Shown here: one piece after another, positions 51,253 through 60,311 of the stretch
Position numbering within the stretch: position 1 is the first letter of the stretch
Layout: each line of letters starts with the position of its first letter
NCBI RefSeq assembly: GCF_046557615.1
Contig: NZ_JBKIII010000002.1
Span: 889,091 to 953,090, forward strand
Direction of reading: 5' to 3'
DNA: 64,000 nucleotides
Source: Haloferax sp046557615
GTDB taxonomy: Archaea; Halobacteriota; Halobacteria; Halobacteriales; Haloferacaceae
The notes under the pieces: generated by a model
Told to the model about the DNA's origin: nothing
Seen by the model: only the letters and a program-made list of their open reading frames with translations
The model's database searches: none
Made by a program: the position numbers and the translations under genes

Positions 51253-51684
51253 TCATTCCAGTGAAAAACCAACTTCTGGACCATCAGTGATACTCACGAG
51301 AATTCTCACCGAGCCGGACCCAGTATCTGGCCCAAGTTCAGCTCGAAATCGTTCTGTCGCGGAGTTTTGTTGTAAATAGACCTTGAGAGTAAGACTGTCA
51401 CTCCGAGTTCGATCGAGATGTTCTTCATAACTATCTGATTCCTGAGCGTTCCAACCGTTTCCATCACTACCCAGCACTTCGCTCATGTGCTGATCAAGAA
51501 CGACTAGATCTCCCTGAAAATATTCACTTGTCTCGTTACTAACTAGTACCTCCAGGTCCATCTCGCTCGACGTATTCTGTCTCTCTGGAGTTGTACCTTG
51601 CTCAGTCTGAAAACTAAGACACCCCGACAAACCGATGAGGACACCTGACGAGAGTTGTAAGACCCTTCTCTTCGAGATTCCCAT
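51253..51684 (-). CDS. Small Tat/Sec lipoprotein, AT-richer than neighbours
   Basis: 143 residues. A twin-arginine-like start (KRRVLQLSSGVLIGL) leads to a lipobox LSGC (Cys22). The mature domain is a short beta-rich protein (LEVLVSNETSEYFQGDLVVLDQ, SLTLKVYLQQNS, SVRILVSITDG). The sequence includes many Ser/Thr/Asn and codons such as AGA, AGG and TTA that are uncommon in haloarchaeal housekeeping genes, hinting at lateral gain. The function is unknown. The upstream gap towards sufB (51685-51840) is AT-rich and without a gene. Confidence 0.7.
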   Translation of the reverse strand: MGISKRRVLQLSSGVLIGLSGCLSFQTEQGTTPERQNTSSEMDLEVLVSNETSEYFQGDLVVLDQHMSEVLGSDGNGWNAQESDSYEEHLDRTRSDSLTLKVYLQQNSATERFRAELGPDTGSGSVRILVSITDGPEVGFSLE

Positions 51685-51840
51685 TGCAGTTGAGACAGTA
51701 TGCCCCGTTAATTAAAAACCATCAGATAGGAGACAGTATCTATTCATTTTGCCGAGCAGGCTGCCCAATGGGACCCGATTCGCGTTATCATACCTTCGTT
51801 CGCACACTCTAGAAGAGCTGAAACAGAGAAAACAGACGAT

Positions 51841-53274
51841 TCAGCCGAGACTACCTTCCATCTCTAATTCGACCAGGCGATTGAGTTCGACGGCGTACTC
51901 GATGGGGAGTTCTTTGGTAATCGGTTCGATGAACCCAGAGACAATCAGTTGCTTGGCTTCGTCGTCAGAGAGGCCGCGCGACTGGAGATAGAAGATGTCG
52001 TCGTCGCCGATTTTCCCGACGGTCGCCTCGTGAGCGACATCGACTTCGCTCTCGTGAATCTCGATGTGCGGCATCGTATCCGAGAGCGACTCGTTGTCGA
52101 ACATCAGCGCATCGCACTCGACGGCACACGACGACCCTTTCGCGCCGTGCGCGATGCGGACGAGGCCACGGTAGTTGGTGCGGCCACCACCGCGAGAGAT
52201 TGATTTCGAGACGATAGTCGATTTCGTGTGCGGTGCGTTGTGGTAGACTTTTGCGCCGGTGTCGATGTTTTGACCCTCGCTGGCGAACGCGATGGTGATG
52301 TGGTTGTCCGAGGCACCGCGGCCGTTCAGGATGGTCGCGGGGTAGAGCATCGTCGTCTTCGACCCCATCGACCCGGAAATCCACTCCATGCGGCCACCTG
52401 CATCGACGATAGCGCGCTTCGTGTTCAGGTTGTAGGTGTTCTTCGACCAGTTTTGGACCGTCGAATACTGCACGTGTGCGTCCTCTTTGACGAAGACTTC
52501 GACGCACCCAGAGTGGAGGTTAAAGACCGAGTACTTGGGTGCCGAACAGCCCTCGATGTAGTGGACTTCCGACCCCTCTTCGGCGACGATGAGCGTGTGT
52601 TCGAACTGGCCCATTCCGGCGGAGTTCATGCGGAAGTACGCCTGAATCGGCATCTCGACGGTTATGCCCTCGGGAACGTAGACGAACGACCCACCGGACC
52701 AGATTGCGCCGTGGAGTGCGGCGAACTTGTTATCGCTCGGTGGGACGCACTTCGTCATGAAGTACTCCTCTACTAACTCGGGGTGGTCGCGGACGGCTTT
52801 GTCCATGTCGCAGAAGACGACCCCCTGTCTCTCCCACTCTTCCTGCATATTCTGGTAGACGATTTCGGATTCGTACTGGGCACCAACACCCGAGAGGGCG
52901 TTGCGCTCTGCTTCCGGAATCCCGAGTTTGTCGAACGTGTCACGGATGTCTTCGGGGAGATCCATCCAGTCTTTGACGCCGCCGCGAACGTCCACGTCGG
53001 GCCGGATGTAGGGGACGATGGCGTTCACATCGACTTCCGAGAGGTCGGGTTGGCCCGGCCAGCCGGTCGGCATCGGCATCTTCTGGAACATTCGGAGCGC
53101 GCGCAGACGGCGCTCCAGCATCCACTCGGGTTCGTCTTTGTCCGCCGAGATGACGCGTACCGTCTCCTCGTTTAGCCCTTTTTCTGCGATGAAGGCCGCC
53201 CGCTGTTCCTTCTTGAAGTCGAAGCGGTTCTGTACGTCAGTGTCTTTGAAATACTGTTCCTCTCGTGTACTCAT
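51841..53274 (-). CDS. sufB: Fe-S cluster assembly protein SufB
   Basis: 477-residue SufB, scaffold for iron-sulfur cluster building with SufC and SufD. The N-terminal SufB-type segment (FKKEQRAAFIAEKGLNEETV) and long beta-helix core are present; AHGAKGSSCAVECDALMFD (about 385-403) holds the conserved cysteine region, and SRGLSDDEAKQLIVSGFIEPI is the conserved C-terminus. FVYVPEGITVEMPIQAYFRMN is the central block. No sufC or sufD is adjacent, unlike the usual sufCBD operon. The ATG at 53274 is chosen. Confidence 0.93.
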   Translation of the reverse strand: MSTREEQYFKDTDVQNRFDFKKEQRAAFIAEKGLNEETVRVISADKDEPEWMLERRLRALRMFQKMPMPTGWPGQPDLSEVDVNAIVPYIRPDVDVRGGVKDWMDLPEDIRDTFDKLGIPEAERNALSGVGAQYESEIVYQNMQEEWERQGVVFCDMDKAVRDHPELVEEYFMTKCVPPSDNKFAALHGAIWSGGSFVYVPEGITVEMPIQAYFRMNSAGMGQFEHTLIVAEEGSEVHYIEGCSAPKYSVFNLHSGCVEVFVKEDAHVQYSTVQNWSKNTYNLNTKRAIVDAGGRMEWISGSMGSKTTMLYPATILNGRGASDNHITIAFASEGQNIDTGAKVYHNAPHTKSTIVSKSISRGGGRTNYRGLVRIAHGAKGSSCAVECDALMFDNESLSDTMPHIEIHESEVDVAHEATVGKIGDDDIFYLQSRGLSDDEAKQLIVSGFIEPITKELPIEYAVELNRLVELEMEGSLG

Positions 53275-53590
53275 GATGTTCTAGGGGTGCCGAGCGGATA
53301 TCAGCATGCCTACGGAGTTCAGCACGCGAGACTGTCTACTTCGGCCGGTAGTCGGTGTACAACGACTCTTCGAAGGCGGTTATCTCGCGTATACTCAGGT
53401 AGGTTGCCGTCGTTGGTGTGACTGCGGCAGAAGCCGCCATTGTTTGTGTTCCATCCACCCTGGTCCTCGTGACTATCTCCCTCCCCGCTTTTGGGCCACC
53501 GCATCCTGTTCACCACCGGCCTCCATCTTCCCAGCCTCCAGTCGTTCGCTTTCGCACACTGTTTTCCTCGCTGACATCCATAGTTCACGT
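53275..53590. other. Intergenic region between sufB and the DUF1508 gene (no gene seen)
   Basis: 316 bp separate the divergent starts of sufB (53274) and the DUF1508 gene (53591). Stretches are open by chance in several frames but have no haloarchaeal codon pattern and no homology I recognise. No strong TATA box is obvious for either gene. It must contain two promoters, but I cannot place them. Confidence 0.6.
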
Positions 53591-53773
53591 ATGAGCAAAG
53601 CCCGATTCGAGGTGTACCTCGATGCAGCATCGCAGTATCGCTGGCGACTCGTCCACGACAACGGTAACATCCTCGCCGACTCGGGCGAGGGGTACGCATC
53701 GAAACAGAAGGCAAAACAGGGGATACAGAGCGTGAAGACCAACGCATCGGATGCCCGTATCGTCGATTTGTAA
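53591..53773 (+). CDS. DUF1508 (YegP-like) small protein
   Basis: 60-residue protein of the DUF1508 family: KARFEVYLDAASQYRWRLVHDNGNILADSGEGYASKQKAKQG-type sequence (about residues 3-44). The RWRLxxxNGxxIAxSGEGYxSKxxAxxGI pattern is diagnostic. The fold is a small alpha/beta domain, usually dimeric; the biochemical function is unsettled. The ATG at 53591 starts the conserved block: the longer upstream frame is non-coding. The proteasome gene follows at 53888. In Haloferax a protein of this family lies directly beside psmA2, as here. Confidence 0.92.
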   Translation: MSKARFEVYLDAASQYRWRLVHDNGNILADSGEGYASKQKAKQGIQSVKTNASDARIVDL

Positions 53774-53858
53774 TTCACTATTCCCCACGCCGTCTGTGAA
53801 CCCCACGGCACTGCCGGGGGTGGAGGGTTTTTCCGCCTTCGGAACGCACAGGGTGATA

Positions 53859-53887
53859 ATGACGAACCTTGGCTCAATGGAGGAACG

Positions 53888-53891
<4 letters not shown>
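53859..53891 (+). CDS. Possible 10-codon leader ORF overlapping psmA2
   Basis: ATG at 53859 opens MTNLGSMEER and ends at TGA (53889-53891), which overlaps the psmA2 ATG (53888-53890) by the same ATGA geometry used by real coupled genes here. The psmA2 Shine-Dalgarno (GGAGG, 53879-53883) lies inside this ORF, so translation of the leader would cross it. It could couple or gate PsmA2 synthesis. The ORF is short enough to be chance, so confidence is low. Confidence 0.3.
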
Positions 53892-54604
<713 letters not shown>

Positions 54605-55399
54605 ATGCCATCGACAGATGCGGTGACGCTCTCCCGCATCGCGGTGTATCCGGTCAAGTCGCTCGACCCCGTGTACCTCGAGCAGGCTGAAATCGTCGAA
54701 AATGGCGGTCTCAGCGGTGACCGCGAGTACGCTATCTTCGACGAAGACGGAAACTACGTCAACGGAAAACGAGAGCGCGCGACGCACCAAATCCGAAGCA
54801 GTGTCGCGCTCGACGACGAGACGATTCGTCTGTCGGCCCCCGAAGTGGAGGACTACGACGGCCCTGTCGCTGGTGCGGACGACTGGCTGGAAGCCTACTT
54901 CGGCTATTCGGTCGCACTCCGGCGCGACGAAGCAGGTGGGTTTCCCGACGACACCGTCGCGAGCGGACCGACAGTTATCTCCACCCAAACGCTCGAAGCC
55001 GTCGCCTCGTGGTACGACGGTATCAGTGTGGACGAGATGCGTCGGCGACTCCGGCCAAACCTCGAACTCGACGCGCCCGAACCGTTTTGGGAAGACACCC
55101 TGTTCGACTCACGAGACACTCGTGTGGACTGGTCGCTGGGGTCGGCGTCGTTCATCGGCGTCAACCCTTGCCAGCGGTGTATCGTCCCCACACGAGACCC
55201 CGAAACGGGCGAATCAACGCCGGAGTTCAAAGAGACGTTCATGCAGAAACGCGCCGAGACGATGCCACCGTGGTCCGGCGGCGACTGGTTCGACCACTAC
55301 TTCCGGTTGATGGTCAATACGAAGGTGCCACGATTGTCGTGGGGCGAGACGCTCTCCGTTGGCGACGAGGTCTCTGTCAGCGATATTCGGGCTGTCTAA
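54605..55399 (+). CDS. MOSC domain protein
   Basis: 264 residues: an MOSC N-terminal beta barrel (IAVYPVKSLDPVYLEQAEIVENGGLSGDRE-type, about 12-41) and a C-terminal MOSC domain with the Cys block VNPCQRCIVPTRDPETG (Cys near 197). MOSC domains bind molybdopterin or sulfur from a cofactor sulfurase and occur in enzymes such as mARC-like reductases. Partners are not visible here. Its ATG abuts the psmA2 stop (TAAATG) and it is presumably co-transcribed. Confidence 0.92.
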   Translation: MPSTDAVTLSRIAVYPVKSLDPVYLEQAEIVENGGLSGDREYAIFDEDGNYVNGKRERATHQIRSSVALDDETIRLSAPEVEDYDGPVAGADDWLEAYFGYSVALRRDEAGGFPDDTVASGPTVISTQTLEAVASWYDGISVDEMRRRLRPNLELDAPEPFWEDTLFDSRDTRVDWSLGSASFIGVNPCQRCIVPTRDPETGESTPEFKETFMQKRAETMPPWSGGDWFDHYFRLMVNTKVPRLSWGETLSVGDEVSVSDIRAV

Positions 55400-55410
55400 G
55401 CCCGCTGTTT

Positions 55411-56148
55411 TTACCACCCAGCGAACTTGTCGCGGCGATACAAGTCGAGTTCGCTCACGGTCGAACCGTCTTGGAGCGCCGCGAATCGAATCGCATTCGC
55501 AATCTCTTCTGGTTCGGTGACTTCGCCCGCTTCGAATCTGACTTCGAACGACTCGCCGTCTTCTGAGCCGAACTCGGTTCGGACTTCGGTCGGGTTGACG
55601 ACGGTGATGCCGACTCCGGCGTCGCCGACTTGGCCTTCGAGGCTGTGGGCAAAGCCGCGAACCCACCACTTCGAAGCGGCATAGACGGGGTTGAACGGAC
55701 GAGGATACTGTCCGGCGAAGCTTCCGACGAAGATGAGGTTGCCCGTCGTCTCGCGGAGATGTGGGAGCGCCGCCCGAGAGACGTAGAACACGCCATCGAC
55801 GTTGGTATCCATCATCTGCCGATACTCGTCGGTCGTCATCGACTCCACGTCAGACCCGCGTGCGAGCCCGGCGTTGTTGACGACGACATCGAGTCGGCCG
55901 AAGGTTTCGACCGTCTGGTCGATGGCGGATTCGACTGCGGCTTCGTCGCGTACGTCGGCCGGGAGGACGAGCGTCTCGACGCCGAAGTCGGCTTCGAGTT
56001 CGTCTGCGAGGTGTTCGAGGCGGTCTTCGCGGCGGGCGAGCAGTGCGATGTCGGCACCGACGTCGGCGAGCGAACGGGCGGTTTCTTCACCGATGCCCGA
56101 ACTCGCACCGGTGACGAGTGCGACGGCGTCTTCGAGGTTCTTGCGCAT
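55411..56148 (-). CDS. SDR family oxidoreductase
   Basis: 245-residue short-chain dehydrogenase/reductase. Cofactor motif TGASSGIG (13-20), NNAG (91-94), active-site Ser143, and YAASK (Tyr156, Lys160) are all intact. IALLARREDRLEHLADEL after strand 2 suggests NADP preference (the Arg pair). It belongs to the classical SDR group whose substrates range from ketones to 3-oxoacyl groups; not determined. The ATG at 56148 starts MRKNLEDAVALVTG. It is convergent with the MOSC gene and divergent from the amidohydrolase. Confidence 0.93.
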   Translation of the reverse strand: MRKNLEDAVALVTGASSGIGEETARSLADVGADIALLARREDRLEHLADELEADFGVETLVLPADVRDEAAVESAIDQTVETFGRLDVVVNNAGLARGSDVESMTTDEYRQMMDTNVDGVFYVSRAALPHLRETTGNLIFVGSFAGQYPRPFNPVYAASKWWVRGFAHSLEGQVGDAGVGITVVNPTEVRTEFGSEDGESFEVRFEAGEVTEPEEIANAIRFAALQDGSTVSELDLYRRDKFAGW

Positions 56149-56265
56149 ACGTGTCGGTGTGCAGGCCAGCCCAATCAAGGGTTTCCCCGCGGCAGAAATT
56201 TGACAGAATCGCCGTGCATCGCCGACATCCGCGGATTTACATCACCGGACTGGGTGGGAAGTCAC

Positions 56266-57423
56266 ATGTTCACGCTCACCGGCGCACAGGTTGTCGATGT
56301 CGATGGAACCCGCGAAGCAAACGTCGTCATCGACGAGGAATCGGGGAGAATCGTCTCGGTCGGCGACGAGGTCGAAGGCGAGACGCGAGACGTCTCGGGG
56401 AACGTCATCGCACCGGGTCTCATCGACTCGCACGTCCACCTCATGATGGACAGTCGGCCCAACGTGGCTGGCTACATGCAAGAGACCCACGAACGCGGGT
56501 GCTTCCGCGCCGCGGCGAACTTCCAGAAGACGCTCGAAGCGGGCGTCACGACTGTCCGCGACCTCGGCGCACCGAGAGACCTCGGAACGACTGCGAAGGC
56601 CACTGTGGCCGCCGGTGAACTCGACGGCCCACGCGTCCTCGCCTGCGGGGAGAACATCACGATGACCGGCGGCCACGGCCACTACTGGGGTCGTGAGGCA
56701 GACGGTCCCGACGAGGTTCGCAAAGCCGCCCGTGAGCAACTCAAGCGCGGTGCAGACGTGGTAAAGTGCATGGCGACGGGCGGCGTCCTCACCGAAGGCG
56801 CAGTCACCGGCGCACCGGAACTCTCCGAAGAAGAGATGCGCGCCCTCGTCGAAGCGGCGAGCGCGAAAGGCATCCCGACCGCCGCACACGCCCACGGCAA
56901 AGCAGGCATCCAAAACGCCTCGCGGGCCGGTATCACCAGTATCGAACACGGGATGTTCATGGATCAAGAGACGGCCAAAATCCTCGTGGAGAATGGAACC
57001 TACTGGGTGCCGACCGCCTCCGCAGTACTCGAAATCGTCGAGAACGGCATCGACGCGGGAATCCCCGAAGAGGCCGTCGCAAAGGCAGAAGAAGCAGCAG
57101 CGGCGTTCGAAAAAGCGTGGGAACACGCCCTCGATGCCGGTGTGAAAATTGCGATGGGCACCGACGCGGGGACGCCGTTCAACAAGCACGGACAAAACGC
57201 CCTCCGCGAGATGGAGTTGATGGTCGAGTACGGTCTCTCACCGGAGGAAACACTCAAAGCCGCGACGGTCACCGCCGCCGAACTCCTCGGACTGGACGAC
57301 GTTGGAAAGGTGAGCGAAGGCTACGTCGCAGACCTCGTCGTCCTCGACGCCGACCCGAGCGAAGATGCGAGTGCGTGGCGGACCGTTTCGACGGTCTTCC
57401 GTGAGGGGTCACAGGTCGTCTAA
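56266..57423 (+). CDS. Amidohydrolase family protein (Xaa-Pro dipeptidase/imidazolonepropionase-like)
   Basis: 385-residue metal-dependent TIM-barrel amidohydrolase. HxH is H56/H58 in LIDSHVHLM; the bridging Lys167 lies in VVKCMATGG, His ligands in AAHAHGK (208/210) and EHGMF (228), and the catalytic Asp in MGTDAGTPFNKHGQ near residue 305. The first-shell set matches the group of Xaa-Arg/Xaa-Pro dipeptidases and prolidase-like enzymes. The substrate is unknown. A second amidohydrolase of a different group lies at 57839, with tRNA-Glu between. The ATG at 56266 is chosen. Confidence 0.92.
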   Translation: MFTLTGAQVVDVDGTREANVVIDEESGRIVSVGDEVEGETRDVSGNVIAPGLIDSHVHLMMDSRPNVAGYMQETHERGCFRAAANFQKTLEAGVTTVRDLGAPRDLGTTAKATVAAGELDGPRVLACGENITMTGGHGHYWGREADGPDEVRKAAREQLKRGADVVKCMATGGVLTEGAVTGAPELSEEEMRALVEAASAKGIPTAAHAHGKAGIQNASRAGITSIEHGMFMDQETAKILVENGTYWVPTASAVLEIVENGIDAGIPEEAVAKAEEAAAAFEKAWEHALDAGVKIAMGTDAGTPFNKHGQNALREMELMVEYGLSPEETLKAATVTAAELLGLDDVGKVSEGYVADLVVLDADPSEDASAWRTVSTVFREGSQVV

Positions 57424-57466
57424 TCGCATCACGTCAGGCCATCGCACGGTTGCTCAGAAGCGATAT

Positions 57467-57474
57467 CCTTATAC
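57467..57474 (+). promoter_or_regulatory. TATA-like box of tRNA-Glu
   Basis: CCTTATAC lies 34-41 bp before the first base of the tRNA gene at 57508, the expected position of an archaeal Box A when transcription starts a few bases upstream of the mature end. Confidence 0.45.
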
Positions 57475-57507
57475 AACGTCGGGCGATACGAATTACTGTA
57501 CCAACGT

Positions 57508-57582
57508 GCTCTGTTGGTGTAGTCCGGCCAATCATCTCACCCTCTCACGGTGAGGACCAGGGTTCGAATCCCTGACGGAGCA
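57508..57582 (+). tRNA. tRNA-Glu (anticodon CTC)
   Basis: 75 nt fold into a standard cloverleaf. The acceptor stem GCTCTGT pairs with ACGGAGC; the discriminator base is A at 57582. The anticodon stem is TCACC/GGTGA with loop CTCTCAC, anticodon CTC for GAG codons. The T arm is CAGGG-TTCGAAT-CCCTG. No CCA is encoded, as usual for archaea. A degenerate copy of its 3' end lies 179 bp downstream at 57734-57764. TATA-like box at 57467-57474. Confidence 0.95.
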
Positions 57583-57680
57583 CTTCTCTGACGAACTACA
57601 CACCGAGCGACCGCTCTGCGTGTCGGTCGGTTCTGTGAGTCTGTGTGTGCGACTCAAAGGGATTCGAATCAGGGAGCGAG

Positions 57681-57721
57681 TGCGACACGAAGTGTCGCAA
57701 TAAGACGAACGGCGAAGCCGT
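57681..57721. repeat. Two adjacent perfect hairpins with GAA loops
   Basis: TGCGACAC-GAA-GTGTCGCA (57681-57699, 8-bp stem) and ACGGC-GAA-GCCGT (57709-57721, 5-bp stem) lie 9 bp apart. Both have a GAA (TTC on the other strand) triloop. They lie between the tRNA and its partial 3' duplicate. Such small GC hairpins are common between haloarchaeal genes; a function is unknown. Confidence 0.7.
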
Positions 57722-57733
57722 GAGTCAGTGAGC

Positions 57734-57764
57734 GACCGTGGTTCGAATTCCTGACAGAGCACTT
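57734..57764 (+). repeat. Degenerate copy of the tRNA-Glu 3' end (att-like)
   Basis: 31 bp at 57734-57764 match 57555-57585 (the 3' part of tRNA-Glu plus CTT) with 27 identities: GACC, GGTTCGAAT, CCTGAC and GAGCACTT are shared. No acceptor 5' half, D arm or anticodon arm precedes it, so it is not a second tRNA. A displaced tRNA 3' end is what an excised or decayed integrative element leaves; a local duplication is the alternative. Confidence 0.6.
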
Positions 57765-57838
57765 TTCGAACTCTCTGACAGAGTGCAACGCCACACATTC
57801 GGGAACCGCAACTATTTGTCTCCCCACCGATTAGCCGG

Positions 57839-59167
57839 ATGGGGATGTTACTCGTCGGAACGGTCGTCGCGGACGCAACGACCATCATCGAAGCGGGGGC
57901 TGTCGTCGTCGAAGGGGACCGTATCGTCGCCGTCGGTAAGGAATCCGCCCTCGCCGAACAGTACGCAGGACACGAGCGACGCGAGTTCGACATCGTCGCA
58001 CCGGGACTCGTCGGCGGGCACATTCACTCCGTCCAGTCGCTCGGGCGGGGACTCGCCGACGACACCGAACTTCTTGACTGGCTATTCGACCACGTCCTGC
58101 CGATGGAGGCGGGTCTCGACGCAGATGGAATGCGCATCGCCGCCGAGTTGGGATATCTCGAACTCATCGAGTCGGGCACGACGACGGTCATCGACCACCT
58201 GTCGGTTCGGCACGCCGACGAAGCCTTCGAGGCGGCCGGGAGAATGGGAATCCGGGGTCGCATCGGGAAGGTGCTGATGGACACCAACGCCCCCGTCGAC
58301 TTGGAAGAAGACACCGACGAGGCACTGGCAGAGACCGAACACCTGATTCAGAAGTATCACGACTCGTTCGACGGGCGAATTCAGTACGCCGTCACGCCAC
58401 GCTTTGCCGTCACCTGTTCTGAGGAATGCCTTCGTGGGGCACGTGAGTTGACGGACAAGTACGACGGCGTTCGTATCCACACCCACGCGAGCGAGAACCG
58501 TGCCGAGATTGCGACTGTCGAAGAAGAGACGGGCATGCGCAACATCCACTGGTTAGACGAAGTCGGCATCACCGGTGACGACGTGGTACTCGCACACTGC
58601 GTCCACACCGACGAGTCCGAACGCGAGATTCTCGCCGAGACGGGAACACACGTCACCTACTGCCCATCGTCGAACATGAAACTCGCTTCGGGTATCGCAC
58701 CGATTGCGGACTATCTCGACCGGGGAATCAACGTCGCACTCGGGAACGACGGCCCACCGTGCAACAACACGCTCGACCCCTTCACCGAGATGCGACAGGC
58801 GAGTCTCCTGCAAAAAGTCGCCGCGCTCGACCCGACGAGTACACCCGCAGGCGTCGTCTTCGAGATGGCGACAGAGAGCGGGGCACAGGCCGCTGGATTC
58901 GACCGCGTCGGGAAGCTTGCAGAGGGCTGGAAAGCCGATATCGTGGGCTTGACCACCGACCTTACGCGAGCAACTCCCCTCCACGACGTACTCTCGCACC
59001 TCGTGTTCTCGGCCCACGGCGACGATGTCGAGTTCACGATGATAAATGGAGAAGTCCTCTACGACGAGGGCGAACACGTCCGCGCCGACGCCGACCGGAT
59101 TCGACACGAGGCCCGCGAGTACGCCGCCGATATCGGCAGTGTCGCTATCGAGGATTTCGCCAACTGA
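57839..59167 (+). CDS. Amidohydrolase, MTA/SAH/5'-deoxyadenosine deaminase-like group
   Basis: 442-residue amidohydrolase/deaminase of the MtaD/TrzN/guanine-deaminase-like group. HxH is H61/H63 (GGHIHSVQS), further His ligands in HTHASEN (214/216) and LAHCVHTDE (253), and Asp304 in LGNDGPPCNN. GIAPIADYLDRGINVALGNDG is typical of this group, which deaminates modified adenosines or hydrolyses triazines; the reaction here is not settled. The start is ATG at 57839 (or 57845). It is unrelated at the group level to the amidohydrolase at 56266. Confidence 0.92.
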   Translation: MGMLLVGTVVADATTIIEAGAVVVEGDRIVAVGKESALAEQYAGHERREFDIVAPGLVGGHIHSVQSLGRGLADDTELLDWLFDHVLPMEAGLDADGMRIAAELGYLELIESGTTTVIDHLSVRHADEAFEAAGRMGIRGRIGKVLMDTNAPVDLEEDTDEALAETEHLIQKYHDSFDGRIQYAVTPRFAVTCSEECLRGARELTDKYDGVRIHTHASENRAEIATVEEETGMRNIHWLDEVGITGDDVVLAHCVHTDESEREILAETGTHVTYCPSSNMKLASGIAPIADYLDRGINVALGNDGPPCNNTLDPFTEMRQASLLQKVAALDPTSTPAGVVFEMATESGAQAAGFDRVGKLAEGWKADIVGLTTDLTRATPLHDVLSHLVFSAHGDDVEFTMINGEVLYDEGEHVRADADRIRHEAREYAADIGSVAIEDFAN

Positions 59168-59230
59168 CCTTTCGAGTCTAAACCGGCCGCCACCGCCGAC
59201 ATTTTGAGGGTTGCTATCCGCAGTACCAGT

Positions 59231-59836
59231 ATGACTGTCCACCTCCGTACCGCGACGGAGTCCGACCTCGCCGCGATTCGCGATATCTACGCACCCTTCG
59301 TCGAAGACACCGCGATTACGTTCGCCTACGACCCACCCAGTCTGGACGACTTGCGAGAGAAGTTCGAGAAGAAGACGAACCACCCCTGGCTCGTCTGCGA
59401 GCGCGGCGGCGAGGTAGCAGGCTACGCCTACGCCGGACCGGTTCGAAAACGAGCGGCGTACCAGTGGGCCGTCGAAACATCCGTCTACGTCCATCCGGAC
59501 CACCAGCGCCACGGGATTGCTCGCGGACTCTACACGGCGCTGTGTGAGTTACTCGAAGAACAGGGCTACGTCGTCGCCTACGCCGTGATTACGACACCAA
59601 ACCCGGCGAGCATCGCGTTCCACGAGTCGATGGGATTCGAACGCGTGGGGAAATTCGACGCCGTTGGCTACAAACACGACGCGTGGCACGACGTCGAATG
59701 GTGGGCATTCGACCTTCGGGCACGACCTGACGACCCCGAAGAACCGCTTTCGGTCGCGGAGGCACAGACGTTCGGCTGGTGGGACGACGCCCTCGAAGCG
59801 GGGCGCTCAGCGATGGAGTCGTCGGACGGAGAGTAA
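59231..59836 (+). CDS. GNAT acetyltransferase, phosphinothricin acetyltransferase-like
   Basis: 201-residue GNAT protein of the Pat/Bar-like group: LRTATESDLAAIRDIYAPFVEDTAITF at the start, ETSVYVHPDHQRHGIARGLY as acetyl-CoA loop (about residues 80-99), and TTPNPASIAFHESMGFERVGKF. Members acetylate amino acid analogues or methionine sulfoximine/sulfone. A C-terminal tail beyond the core (about 165-201) is acidic and unconserved. The ATG at 59231 begins MTVHLRTA. It is convergent with the gene at 59905. Confidence 0.92.
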   Translation: MTVHLRTATESDLAAIRDIYAPFVEDTAITFAYDPPSLDDLREKFEKKTNHPWLVCERGGEVAGYAYAGPVRKRAAYQWAVETSVYVHPDHQRHGIARGLYTALCELLEEQGYVVAYAVITTPNPASIAFHESMGFERVGKFDAVGYKHDAWHDVEWWAFDLRARPDDPEEPLSVAEAQTFGWWDDALEAGRSAMESSDGE

Positions 59837-59904
59837 GTGAGGAGACGCGTCAGCAACACAGCAGCGACACGTCGGTGTTAGAGGGTCAGAACGGAGCGTG
59901 TCGA

Positions 59905-60258
59905 TTACGCGCGAACTTCGGCCGACTCTTCGGCGTGGTCTTCACTGTCGGCGTTGTTCGGGGCGAGATTTTTGAGGGCGTACTGTTCGACACCCGACGA
60001 GAGCATCGCTTCCCAGCTTTCGAACTCCGAGGATGCCGAGACGTGCCGGTCCCACTCGTGGTCCGGTATCGACTCGAACGACTCCTGGTCGTCAATTTCG
60101 AAGTCACTGTTGGCGATGAACTCGCCAATCGAACTTGCGTTACAGTGTGCTTGCATCCACGTCGGCGGAAAGAGATCCGCGAGTGTTACCTCGCCGCCGA
60201 GACCACCAATCTCGACGTCAAGCGACAGTGGTTCGGTTTTCGTCTGACCCTCACCCAT
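59905..60258 (-). CDS. Uncharacterised acidic protein
   Basis: 117 residues, acidic, soluble, no Cys pair beyond a single CNAS. A possible beta-hairpin start (LSLDVEIGGLGGEVTLADLF) is followed by helices (MQAHCNASSIGEFIANSDFEIDD and SWEAMLSSGVEQYALKNLAP). The composition and start suggest a haloarchaea-specific family; no function is proposed. It ends in a polyacidic tail (DSEDHAEESAEVRA). It is read after ychF on the same strand with 53 bp between the genes. Confidence 0.65.
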   Translation of the reverse strand: MGEGQTKTEPLSLDVEIGGLGGEVTLADLFPPTWMQAHCNASSIGEFIANSDFEIDDQESFESIPDHEWDRHVSASSEFESWEAMLSSGVEQYALKNLAPNNADSEDHAEESAEVRA

Positions 60259-60311
60259 ACGCGGGGGTTTGTCGCTGGGTATAACGGTGTTGCGGTTGGC
60301 GTTCACGAAAT

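Noticed and set aside
53306..53590. Upstream extension of the DUF1508 frame
   Set aside because: The extension is rich in Arg, Ser and Cys and not conserved; the family begins at the ATG at 53591.
57734..57764. Second tRNA-Glu gene
   Set aside because: Only the T-arm and acceptor 3' strand are present; no 5' acceptor strand, D arm or anticodon arm precedes it.
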